The notes under the pieces were generated by a model. It saw nothing but the letters and a program-made list of their open reading frames with translations. It was not told the origin of the DNA and did not search any database. From Diphasiastrum complanatum (taxonomy: Eukaryota; Streptophyta; Lycopodiopsida; Lycopodiales; Lycopodiaceae): 64,000 nt of DNA. Of this stretch, positions 12,148 to 21,953 are shown in pieces. Numbering within the stretch: position 1 is the stretch's first letter; each line of letters begins with the position of its first letter. Both the position numbers and the translations under genes were made by a program. The stretch covers positions 46,087,038-46,151,037 of the forward strand of contig CM055097.1 in assembly GCA_029204225.1 (NCBI GenBank), given 5' to 3'.

Positions 12148-13268
12148 TTAAATTGGGTCAACAAAAAACAACTCTTTGTAATACCGCTGTAGATGACCAC
12201 CATTGGCGACAGTGTCTAGGAGTATTTCGTCAAGTGTTTGCAATTGGACTGCACCATTAGGAAAGATTTTATTAATAACATACGGTCCCTCACTTCGGAA
12301 TTTCAATTTGCCAGGGTGCTTCTTTGATGTATAAAGAAGCACCTGGTCACCTAAGTGTAGAACTTTATTGCATAAGTGACGGTCATGCCAAACCTTTTGG
12401 CGGCGTTTGTTAACCAGTTGTGCATGGTAAGATATGAGTCTTGTCTCGCATAACTGAGCTAACATAAATAGCCTGGTCTTGACTTGTTGCTCAATTATAG
12501 CTTTTTCACAAAGATCTGTAGAAAAAACTTCCATGACTCTCAACGAAGGGACTAAGAATTCTACAGGCATTATCGTCTCTTGACCATACACTAAGTGGAA
12601 AGGGGTAACCCACCCAGTTGCTTTCTTCGGGGTGGTGCATTAAGCCCAGATAGCTGAAAAAAGTTTTGTTTCACAATCAAAGCGACTGGTTTCAACTATC
12701 TTTGTCAAAATTTTACATATTGTCTTGTTAGTTGATTCGGCCTGGCCATTACATCTAGGATAGTATGGTGTAGTGAACGACAAGGTAATGGCGTGGTAAA
12801 TTATCAATGACAGCATTTAAAAAATGTGTGTCGTGATCACTAACTAGCTCTATAGGACAACCAAAACGTGTAATAATGTTTTTGTAAAGAAAACATGCGA
12901 TAGTTTTTGCGTTGGCGTCCTTTGTTGCTAGAGCCTCAACCCACTTAGTGGCGTAATTTGTGGCTATGAGGATGTAACGAGCTTGGGTATGTTTCACTGC
13001 TGGTCCGACAAAGTCAATTCCCCACTTATGGAAGGCTTCGTCTTCTATAATGGGAGTTAGTGACGTGAAGTCTGCTTTTGTATTTTTCTTGGCCCGTTGA
13101 CAGACATCACATGTTTTAATGACAACAAATGTGTCTTTAAACAAAGATGGCCACCACAATCCTGCTCGAAGGATAATTTTAGCTGTGGCTTCAGCAGAGA
13201 AGTGGCTCCGCCAATGCCCTCATGAGCTTGAGATATGATAGGTCGTATCTCAGATTCATAAGCGCATC
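12148..13268 (-). pseudogene. Ty3/gypsy integrase (non-chromovirus type)
   Basis: From 13268 down: the zinc-binding domain (AHEGIGGA, then in another frame ILRAGLWWPSLFKD and CDVCQRAKKN, about 13080-13250). The catalytic core follows with the first Asp in WGIDFVGP (about 13010) and the second in LVSDHDTHF (about 12830). The Glu is in GQAESTNKTICKIL (about 12690), after a frame change near 12755. The C-terminal domain in 12591-12148 has YGQETIMPVEF and GDQVLLYTSKKHPGKLKF. No chromodomain is seen. The type matches the RT-RNase H piece at 3397-5222, which is in the opposite orientation. Confidence 0.85.
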
Positions 13269-13276
13269 GTCGATGG

Positions 13277-14254
13277 CTAGGGTGATGCTCAAAAGCAAGG
13301 GCCTTCCAAACACCTTTTGGACAGAAGCTTGTAGCACAGCTACTCACATCCTAAATCGATGTCCTACAAAATCAGTGGAAGGTAAAACACTTCATGAAGC
13401 TGTTACTGGAAAGAAACCTAATATTTTTCATTTGAGAGTATTTGGTTGTGATGCTTATGCTCATATTTTTGATGAGAAACGAAGAAAATTGGATGCTAAA
13501 GCTATCAAGTGCATTTTCCTTGGATATGATGAGAAGGCCAAGACATACAGGATGTATGACACAAATGCACAGAAGCTTGTGATTTATAGAGATGCTACAT
13601 TTGATGAGATGGGCCGAGGTGAACAATCTGAAGTAATCACTGGATTTTTTGATGAGAGAGCGAAGAAAGTGGATTTCGATATGGAAAATCCAATGGACAA
13701 AGGCAAGCCTGATGCTGAAATTCAAAAGAAAATATCTAAATGATACTCATCAGTCACAAATGATGCAAAAAAGGGAGATACTCTTGAATCCAGCAAGCAG
13801 GGAGAGCTTAGAAGATCAAGTAGAAATCAAAAACCTCCAGCAAGATTAGAGATGAATGTAGCCCTAATGGGTTTTGTGTTCAAGAAAAAATTTTGATAAA
13901 GAAAAGGAGCATAAGGAGTGGCATGAAGCTATGGAAACAGAAATAAAAGCTATATCAAAAAAATAGGACATGGAACTTGGTTGAGCTACCTGATGGTAAG
14001 ATGCCTATCACTTGCAAATGGATATACAAGATCAAATATGGAGCTGATGGGCAACTCAACAAGTACAAAGCACAGTTGGTTGCGAGAGAATTTGAGCAGC
14101 AGGAAGGTATTGATTTTGAGGTAACCTTCGCACCCGTAGCTAAGATGGTAACTATATGTTTTGTCATTGCTATTTCTGCATTCTATGGTTGGAAAATCCA
14201 GCAAATGGACGTTAAATCTGTTTTTTTTAATGGAGTGTTGGATGAAGAGGTGTA
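13277..14254 (+). pseudogene. copia integrase end to RT start, same family as 1-3230
   Basis: Homology starts sharply at 13277 (MARVMLKSKGLPNTFWTEAC), inside the integrase after the catalytic Glu, and runs through GKKPNIFHLRVFGCDAYAH and IKCIFLGYDEKAK. The linker is interrupted by a stop at 13741. RT follows from 13977 to MDVKSVFFNGVLDEEV at 14254. The equivalent region of copy 1 is about 1370-390 on the other strand. Both ends are abrupt junctions with oppositely oriented elements. Confidence 0.88.
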
Positions 14255-14255
14255 A

Positions 14256-14790
14256 GCTGCATACTCGGTAAACCATTCTTTGAGAGAGATCATGTGTTGG
14301 GTATCACCGCTATCCAGGTACCAACTATCGTGGTCTTCTTCGCCACTGTTGTAAGCCATTAATAGGTGTGTATCTTGCTCCTTGAATTCCGCCGCATTGG
14401 AGGAGTCTGGCTATTGTTGTTGTTGTTTTGTCTCATTGTAGATGCGGATACGACACTCTTTGATGTCATGATTGGCTCTCTTACAATATTTATAGAAAAA
14501 CTTCTTGCACGATCCACTATTCTCACCTTGTGTGTGAGGCTTTTGTTGTTGCTGCTGCTGCACTTGATTCTTGCCCTTGGAATAGGCTTTCTTCTTGGTG
14601 TACAGGGCCATCGATTTGTCTTTGATGGATAGGCTGCTGGTCTTTCTCTGTATTTCTCCTTGAAGTAAGTGACCGATCATCTTTTGAAGAGTGAGGTTAG
14701 GTTGCATGGAAATTATCACCACAAAGTGTTCATATGACTTTGGAAGAGAAGATTCTGGGAAGTGCTTGGAACGTTCCTCGTTGAAAATGA
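14256..14790 (-). pseudogene. copia gag zinc knuckle and protease start (third copia family)
   Basis: From 14790 down: QPNLTLQKMIGHLLQGEIQR (end of the gag capsid region), a basic and Gln-rich stretch with QQQQQQ, then a zinc knuckle KYCKRANHDIKEC. The first Cys of that knuckle is replaced by Tyr. A second poly-Gln run follows, then the aspartic protease site WYLDSGDTQHM near 14300. It stops at the junction with the plus-strand copia fragment. Confidence 0.8.
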
Positions 14791-14840
14791 ACGACTTTCA
14801 AGATTTTTTCTCTCTCTTTGAAATTTTGCGAAAAAGCTGA

Positions 14841-14900
14841 CAGTGCCCTTAAAAAGTCAACAGTGTCCTTAAAAAGGCAATGGTGCCCTTAAAAAGATGA
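14841..14900 (+). repeat. 20-bp tandem repeat, 3 copies
   Basis: The unit is CAGTGCCCTTAAAAAGTCAA with a few substitutions, in three contiguous copies of exactly 20 bp. Confidence 0.9.
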
Positions 14901-15036
14901 AGGTTTCTTTAAAACAGTTTAACTTCTTCAAAATAGTTGAAAGGAAGAAGTTGAAGGCAAGTGTCGCATTTTTCGAGAAAGTGCAAAAAAGCCGACACTG
15001 TCGCAAAATAGTTGAACTATTGAACTATGCTGAAGT

Positions 15037-15114
15037 GTTGCATTTTGGGAAAACCCGACATTGTTGCATTTCAAAAAAAACTGACACTGCTGCATTTTGG
15101 AAAAACCCGACACT
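15037..15114 (+). repeat. 26-bp tandem repeat, 3 copies
   Basis: Three contiguous 26-bp copies with the core GTTGCATTTTGG, an A-run, then CCCGACACT. The middle copy is the most diverged. Confidence 0.85.
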
Positions 15115-15130
15115 GCAAAAAAACATAGTT

Positions 15131-15220
15131 CATTTCTGCAGACTGTTGCGACACTTAGTGTATTTTTGCAGACTGTTGCGACACTTAGTGTATTTCTGCA
15201 GACTGTTGCGACACTTAGTG
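15131..15220 (+). repeat. 30-bp tandem repeat, 3 copies
   Basis: Three nearly identical 30-bp copies ending in CAGACTGTTGCGACACTTAG plus TG. Only the first bases and one T/C position differ. Confidence 0.95.
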
Positions 15221-17149
15221 TATTTCTACAAAGTTGTTCTAAATGCTAATTCGTGGAAGTTCTTGAAGACGACCAAGTCTTCAATGATCTTCAAATTATT
15301 GAACTTAACATCTGAACTTGAAATATAATAGGATTGGTTACCCTTTGTTGGAGATCAGTTAGAAGCCCGTTGTCGACGTTCTTCAAATAATTTGGTTGTC
15401 TAAGTTATGATTCCTACAGGTATTAGATGAGCAGACGTAGAACCAAAGTTGTTTTCACTTGACCCCAGATCAACGATCAATAAATGTGTATGAAGAATCT
15501 TGAAATAGAAATAGTCATTCACCAAGGAAACAACTATGAGTTGGATGAAGATAATACTTCACAACCTTATTTGGACATGGATGAAAACTAACATTCAGCG
15601 TTGACACCTGTTTTTTTCATTGTGCTAACTTGTGCGATTTTGTGTGGTGGGATGGTGGCAGGTACCAACTGGATGTATATACGGTGTTTTCTTTCTTTGA
15701 AGTACTGTATGCTTTAAGCTATGTTTTTTCTTTATCTTAGAATGCCTCCCCTTGTCAAATCAAAACGAAAAAAAGACTTCTAATCTAAAGGTCCCAAAAT
15801 TTTGCCACCCTAACCTTTATTGCACTATTCCAAAATTTTTCACCAATTTTTGTTGAATGAGCTCTTCTACAAAGCTTTCTCATGGACCACTATATATTAC
15901 CTGCTCTTGACCGATGTTTCTCCACAATATGGTGTGAAGAGAGTGTAGCTCTACTATACGGTATATAGCTTGTTTCATTTCTTATTGATTCATTCATCTC
16001 TTTAAGTTATGTAAGCTTTCTTTGTTGTGAGCAGGATGTATCCTCACTACACAATAAGGATCATAGCATCTTTTTTTCAAGGTTGTGCATGGTTGATCCG
16101 TTGTCCCCAGTGATGGATCATATTTCAACATTTGGTATACATTTTTATGAATAACTAATCCGTTGTCCACAGCGTTGGACTAGCGATGGATCTTGCTCAA
16201 AACTATGGCTCATTTTTATGTAATGTAGTTTGTTGTCTAGTGATGGACCAGCAATGGATCATGCCAAAAAAAAAAAATTGGTTTATAACATGTCAAAAAC
16301 AGTTTGTTGTCCGCGATGGACTACTGCTATCTTTTACACTTTTTTTGATAATAATGTCTGCATGCCAACGATGGCCACGCTTCATACCTCTTGTGTAGTT
16401 TCAGAAGTATGTTTTCATGCTACAAATACAACAATGGAGCACGCATAAGTATTGCAATGAATATGGTTTATGATCAACTCACCATTGCATATATATGTGA
16501 ATGATGTGTTTTGCTAACGATAACATATAATAAGCACTACTGTCCATCGATGGATAGGATGTATGTTCAGTTGTCTACTGAGTATTGAAAGGTCACTCCT
16601 AAGTCCAACACTTATTTTCATTCTACCATACAGAACTACAACTCAAAATCTTGCACGTTCTGCTATTATTGATGATACAACATGCACAAAGCTTTTTGAT
16701 GTCTCTCACTTATCTGTCAAGCTACTAGCATACTATCTACTGGGTTCTACTTAAAAGAAGATACTAGTATTCAATCACTAACGGAGATAACATATCACAA
16801 AACCATAAATAATTTGTAGCAAACACCATTCAATCGTGGCCACAATTATTTTGGACACCATTTTATATATATATATATATAAAATTATTTATGGTTTTGG
16901 ACACACCCACTCAAATGTCATATCAGATCATGGTGAGATACAACTGGAAAGCATGAATATGCTCAGGAGTATGGACGTATGGACAACAATGGGTGACTTG
17001 TTTTGTGAAACAACATTCACATGGATTAGAATGGCATGAATTTGTTCTAATACCAGCACGCATGTCCACCACACCATATCTTTTAACGAGATACAATATA
17101 TACGGTAATAGCTATTCATACTCTTGCACAAAACAATATAAATTGATAA
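15221..17149. other. noncoding sequence with a partial dispersed-repeat copy
   Basis: No gene seen. About 15575-15690 is a partial direct copy of the repeat at 17150-17540, around ACACCTGT...GTGCGATTTTGTG...GGATGGTGGCA. A (TA)n run lies at about 16863-16882. The motif GTTGTC...GATGGA recurs loosely between 16080 and 16330. Confidence 0.5.
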
Positions 17150-17646
<497 letters not shown>

Positions 17647-18029
17647 AGAAGTATAACAAGATTCAATCCCAACAATTAGCCTTATTTAATCAGGGTTTTC
17701 TTGATATTTGTAAAAATTTCAACAGACATACATACATATATATAAGTTTGAACGTCGCGGATCAACAGACTTACATGGATCTGTTGATTTTTAAGAATCA
17801 GTAACTGAGTGAATTGAAGCTTTTGACTCATCACTCAATGATTCAATTTGTTCAAAAGAACAATGTTCTAGTTGTGCCGAGCCTGTATCTGAAGAGGAGG
17901 ACGAGGTCGAAAGATTTGATACAAGCTGAGTGAACGGGTAAATGATGACGATGCCACAAGCCTAAAAAGTACCTGGTTAATAAAAATTTTCGACGGCTAC
18001 AATGTCTTAAATACTGTTTGGCAGCATTC

Positions 18030-18075
18030 TTAGGGTTAGGGTTAGGTTTAGGGTTAGAATTAGGGTTAGGTTTGG
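18030..18075 (+). repeat. short interstitial telomere-like tract
   Basis: About six degenerate units mixing TTAGGG and the plant-type TTTAGGG. The rest of 17645-18346 contains no gene that I can see. Confidence 0.75.
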
Positions 18076-18346
18076 ACTATCCGGGCTAATACTCGAGGTC
18101 GGCGTGGGGTGAGGTGAGTCACGACAACTTGGTCCCGAAGTAAGCTGGAGGACTGGTGTGAGACGGGGGTCTCGAAAAAAAAATTATTTAAGGACCATAG
18201 TCCAAGCATAACTCATCTCATTTGCGAATTCAGAAGCCCACATGCTGCCAGAGCAATCGCTACGACCAAGTCACGGCTTTCTATAAGATTTCGCATACGT
18301 TCTTGCTTCTAGATTTCTTAACAGTAAGATTAATTTTCTAGCTTTG

Positions 18347-18884
18347 CTCTATGCTTAGCATGGGTAATAAATTCTTGCATTAAAAAATATTCATATTTTA
18401 ATTTGTATTCATCTATTTGCAACATGGGTAACCTATGCTCAGCATAGGTGCCTGCACCAGTCCTCTCTTTTAACCTATGCTGAACATAGGTTGTGCTCGA
18501 GTCCTTAGTAATATTCTTGCTCAGCATAGGATTCCGGCGTTATTTCTTTATTCTTACCACGGTTCGACCTATGCTGAGCATAGGTTGCATCTCTGGTCCT
18601 CTTCCAACCTATGCTTAGCATAGGTTAGCAAGCAAATAGCAAAGACATCCTATGCTCAGCATAGGTTGGACAAGAACACGCGAGTAACGACCTATGCTGA
18701 GCATAGGATGTCTTCGCAATTTGCTTGTTAACCTATGCTGAGCATAGGTTGGAACAGGATCATAGATGAAAGCTATGCTCAGCATAGGTCGAAAGGAGGT
18801 TAGAATTGAAGAATCTTGCCTCCGTCCTATGCTAAGCATAAGTTGTTAGTAAGGACTCGACCACAACCTATGCTTAGCATAGGT
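18347..18884. repeat. array of twelve 19-bp palindromes
   Basis: The consensus is ACCTATGCTNAGCATAGGT, a 9-1-9 palindrome. Copies start at 18347, 18431, 18473, 18513 (left half damaged), 18567, 18607, 18648, 18690, 18731, 18771, 18825 and 18866. Step sizes are mostly 40-42 bp with two of 54; the first gap is twice 42. Spacers of about 21-35 bp are unique in direct order. The first copy is imperfect; most others have zero to two changes. The array ends about 230 bp before the start codon of the methyltransferase-like gene. Confidence 0.95.
18473..18884. repeat. ~410-bp imperfect inverted repeat (foldback) containing ten of the palindromes
   Basis: The spacers pair by reverse complement about a centre at 18678. 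Spacer 18626-18647 matches 18709-18730, 18586-18606 matches 18750-18770, 18532-18566 matches 18790-18825, and 18492-18512 matches 18844-18865. The spacing series is also mirror symmetric (40,54,40,41,42,41,40,54,41). The array is therefore one long hairpin made of nested short hairpins. Pairing stops just outside the outer palindromes. Confidence 0.9.
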
Positions 18885-19115
18885 CGCTACTCGTATTTTC
18901 TTGTTTTACAACGCTTTGTCTCAGAAAAGTGATCATTTTGAGATGTTTTAGTAAGAAAATATGTTGAATTTGTAGTTTTGTTTTTTAAATTTTTTTCACA
19001 AAAACGGCTTGTTTTATTAAAGTTTTCAGCATTTTCATTAAGATAGCGTTTTAAATTTTCCTAAAAAGTCCTTTTTTTTTTTGCAAATTTTCAATTGTCT
19101 TTGATAATTTTCGAA

Positions 19116-19463
19116 ATGTCAAGGATTTCTTTTAAAATTTCGGGGAAACCTCAAGATATTCCGTTAAAATATAAGAAAAAATTCATGTACTATTTCACGA
19201 AAGGGGTCAACAACACAAAGCTTTCAGAGCTTTTTATTCATTTAGCTGAGAAGTCTGGCAGAGGAGACTCGCAATTCAAAGTTCAAGGAATATTGCTTGC
19301 TGATCAACCAAATGAGGATCAAGAAGAAGGTTTTGTGAACATACTTGTAAAGGAGATGGATAAGTCTCGTTCTATATTCATTCTGAACGAGACTATGATA
19401 AAGATTCGACTTTGTCAGGACGAGACCATCAAAGCCTATTTTGATAAAGCTGTAGTTACTTTG
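19116..19463 (+). pseudogene. methyltransferase gene, N-terminal exon (domain unknown)
   Basis: It opens at ATG 19116 (MSRISFKISGKPQDIPL) and runs 116 codons without a stop to a consensus donor (TTG|GTGAGT, 19464). The intron 19464-19601 ends TTCTGTCCAG. The protein is basic at the start (KYKKKFMYYF) and then mixed charge (SGRGDSQFKVQG, ILVKEMDKSR). I do not recognise a family. A copy of the palindrome (CATGCTTAGCATAG, 19503-19516) lies in the intron. Confidence 0.6.
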
Positions 19464-19601
19464 GTGAGTAATTATAAAATATATTTTTAATCATGTTTGT
19501 TTCATGCTTAGCATAGTTGTTATTAGATATAAAATTATTTAAACTTTTAGATTTAAGCTTTTAGTCATTATATTTTAAACTTGATTTTTGTTTCTGTCCA
19601 G

Positions 19602-20610
19602 AGCATGAAGCAATGCTTAAAAATAGTTTTAGCTGCTATTGCTGAGGGAAAAGATTCGGTCTATTCATTACGGAGTTTAAAAGGTATATCTATTGGACCT
19701 CACAAGCCCGCTTCTACCACTGCCCAGGTCACAAAACCGGCCTCTGAAAATGTTGAGGATGAAACTGTAGCCGTCCCTCATCTCAAAAAAAAAAAGATCT
19801 CATAATATTTCTGAGACTTCGCCCACTAGACCTAAGTCACGCCCAAAGACCATGGCTACACATCGCCATAAGTCCATCCCTTCTGTTGAAAGCAAAAAAG
19901 CCACCACCGAACCATCTTTGTCACTACTTGGAACATCCATCCGCCCATTACAAGACAGCTCCGAACTTGCCAAATTAAGAGAGGATATCCATAAAACAAA
20001 AAAATTAAAAGAAACAACTTTAATTTTAGACATAAATCAGTGTGATAGGCCACATGTAGACCCAATAATAGGAGACATGCCAATGGAAGTTAGAGAGCCT
20101 AATGAAACACATGTACATAATTTAAAAATAAAATTTAAAGATTATACACAGGCCATAGTTACTTACTTTGTTGTTTTGGTTGATCCCAACAAATGCAACG
20201 ATGTTGCAAATTTTGATTTTTCTTTATTAGATTGATATCATTTTTTTGTTTTTGGGGGGATACACACTTTACAAGCTCGAAAACAATTATCTCAAGAGTA
20301 TCCCCATATCCCAAGTTTTCGAACTGTGAGTGCCATTGCATTTGCTGGCCTGACAGTGGAAGAAGCGAAATTATTGGCTTGGGACCACAATATTGATCAG
20401 GACTACCGGATGAAAATGACCGTGATACAAAGAATTTATTTTTTTCACAAAGAATACATGAGAGTCTCCAAAGCAGGAGATGTGAATCAACTTGAGCTGA
20501 AAGCACTATATGCTCAAGAGACAAGTCTGTCTTTGGTTCGAAAAATCCTACGCAGAGCCTTACTAAATACAATAATTATTTTCAGCTTGCTTTTCGCAGT
20601 GGCCAGGTAA
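19602..20610 (+). pseudogene. methyltransferase gene, linker and probable ParB-like domain
   Basis: The exon reads SMKQCLKIVLAAIAEGK, then a Ser/Pro/Lys-rich linker. It changes frame at an A10 run near 19790 and continues in one frame to 20610, broken only by TGA at 20233. The ParB-like signature is YHFFVFGGIHTLQARKQL (about 20236-20290; the GxH of the ParB/Srx fold), followed by LTVEEAKLLAWDHNIDQDYR (about 20350-20410), which resembles the ParB ExN-x-R box, then VIQRIYFFHKEYMR. ParB-like domains bind or hydrolyse nucleotides and sit next to DNA methylases in phages. I see the motifs; the family call is inference and weaker than the methyltransferase call. Confidence 0.5.
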
Positions 20611-20807
20611 TTTGTTTGGCTATGCTCGTCATGGAATGCTCTGGTCATAATATATGTTTTAATCTTTTTAAATTGCTTTTATCAGACTAAAATTTTGAAC
20701 TCAATTTTAATATTGGTTAAATTCTTTATCAATTAATTTTTTTTTTATTTCGGGTGTGGGCCCTTGTTGATAAAATTTTTGATAAGTGAGAAACTTTTCA
20801 AATAAAA

Positions 20808-21232
20808 GGCCAACCTGCTCAGGGTGTCTCAAAGTTCAAAAAAAAAGTTGTGAGCACTCAAAGTCTAAAGCCAATCCCTATTGAAATGGGAATATCATAG
20901 TGGAAGAATATGCAAGGGATTAGCTCTTCAGAGTTGATAAGTGTTCTTTCAAGAGTTGCCGATGATCAACTTTCCCTGGCAGAAATGAAAAAAAAAATTC
21001 AGAGGTAATAATCATAATTTAAATATTTATTTTCATGTTACCCTTTTTAATAAAATGATTTTTATAATTTGGTTAGATTTTTAACAATTATATTTTTTAA
21101 ATGCAGGCACAAATTATTTATGAAAGTTCAAGAAGGTTAAATTGTCAAGATTTCGATGAGTGCTAGAGGCTTTATCCTTTGAGCAGCCGAAATAAAGCCC
21201 TGAGTCCATTTTTTATTTTGTTTAGAGACATG
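20808..21232 (+). pseudogene. methyltransferase gene, linker exons
   Basis: Two probable exons. 20808-21004 reads QGVSKFKKKVVS, then after an in-frame TAG (20898) MQGISSSELISVLSRVADDQ, with a donor GTAATA. 21107-21232 follows an acceptor AAATGCAG, has TAG at 21164, and reads YPLSSRNKALSPFFILFRDM before a GTATTT donor. There is no known domain. The intron after it (21233-21404) contains three palindrome copies. Confidence 0.5.
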
Positions 21233-21246
21233 GTATTTATTTCACT

Positions 21247-21389
21247 CATGCTTAGCATAGGTGCTTATTAATTGTTTCTTTTCTATATTCTATGTCTCCT
21301 ATGCTAAGCATAGTTTATTTAATTAATTTTTTTGATAAGTTACGTCTTCTATTCTATTTTATATTTGTTGTCTCTCATGCTAAACATAG
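21247..21389. repeat. three palindrome copies within one intron
   Basis: CATGCTTAGCATAGGT (21247-21262), CCTATGCTAAGCATAG (21298-21313) and CATGCTAAACATAG (21376-21389) are the same motif as the upstream array. With the copy at 19503-19516 they make 16 copies between 18347 and 21389; I noticed none elsewhere in the window. Confidence 0.85.
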
Positions 21390-21404
21390 CTTTTTCCTTT
21401 TCAG

Positions 21405-21835
21405 TCTCCCAAAGACAAAAAAAAACAAAGTCCTTTTAGAGAAATTCAAGAGACATATTTAGAAGGCAAAAGCAGAAAAAAGGGACAGGGAGAGATTGGC
21501 ACGGGGTGAGACCATTGCGGAGGAGGATCCATTAGAGACCTACCTTCCCAAAAGTGTCGATGATCAACCATGCTTTTACTCTGTTGAGGAGGGCGATTGC
21601 AGAGGCCTTATACACTCTGCATCGCCGATATACCATATGGATTTCAGATGAAGGAATTATTAAATGATGATACTCCTTTCAAATTCACTGAAATCCATAG
21701 TTTTATGCAGGGCTTTCTTGAAGTCACAACTTCTCCAATTTGGAGAGTTGTTATTTTTCATTCTTCTTGGCAATCAACATCAGTACAGAAAGCTCTACTA
21801 ACTTTCTGTAATGCGAAAATTGAGAATGTTGTGTG
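21405..21835 (+). pseudogene. methyltransferase catalytic half (motif IV)
   Basis: After acceptor CTTTTCAG (21404) a charged stretch (KAKAEKRDRERLARGETIAE) precedes YLPKSVDDQPCFYSVEEGDC. A frame change near 21595 then gives PYTLCIADIPYGFQ. IADIPYG corresponds to motif IV, DPPYG in canonical enzymes, where Asp-Pro-Pro-Tyr holds the target amino group; here the first Pro is Ile. Downstream WRVVIFHSSWQSTSVQKAL fits the motif V-VIII strand-helix region. The exon ends at a donor GTAAG (21836). Breaks are TAG 21460 and the frameshift. Confidence 0.65.
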
Positions 21836-21953
21836 GTAAGTTCTTAAGTTCTTGAATTATCAATTCGTTTTTTAATTCATAATTTTATTTTAAATTTTTT
21901 TATTTTAAAATTAAGATTTTAAATTGATTTTACTTGTAATGTTCCATGTCAAG

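Noticed and set aside
17045-17056. A PBS (TGGTATTAGAAC on the minus strand)
   Set aside because: One mismatch and no LTR end beside it.
18236-18290. U-snRNA-like upstream element (GCCCACATGC) and TATA near 18282
   Set aside because: The match to the plant USE is imperfect and no snRNA body follows, so a promoter call is not supported.
18330-18839. Minus-strand frames with repeated MLSIG peptides
   Set aside because: They are simply translations of the AGCATAGG palindromes, with no start context or domain.
18347-18884. CRISPR-like array (19-bp repeats, ~22-bp spacers)
   Set aside because: The spacers are not independent: they pair by reverse complement about one centre. The DNA is plant nuclear with no cas genes, so this is a foldback array and not a CRISPR.
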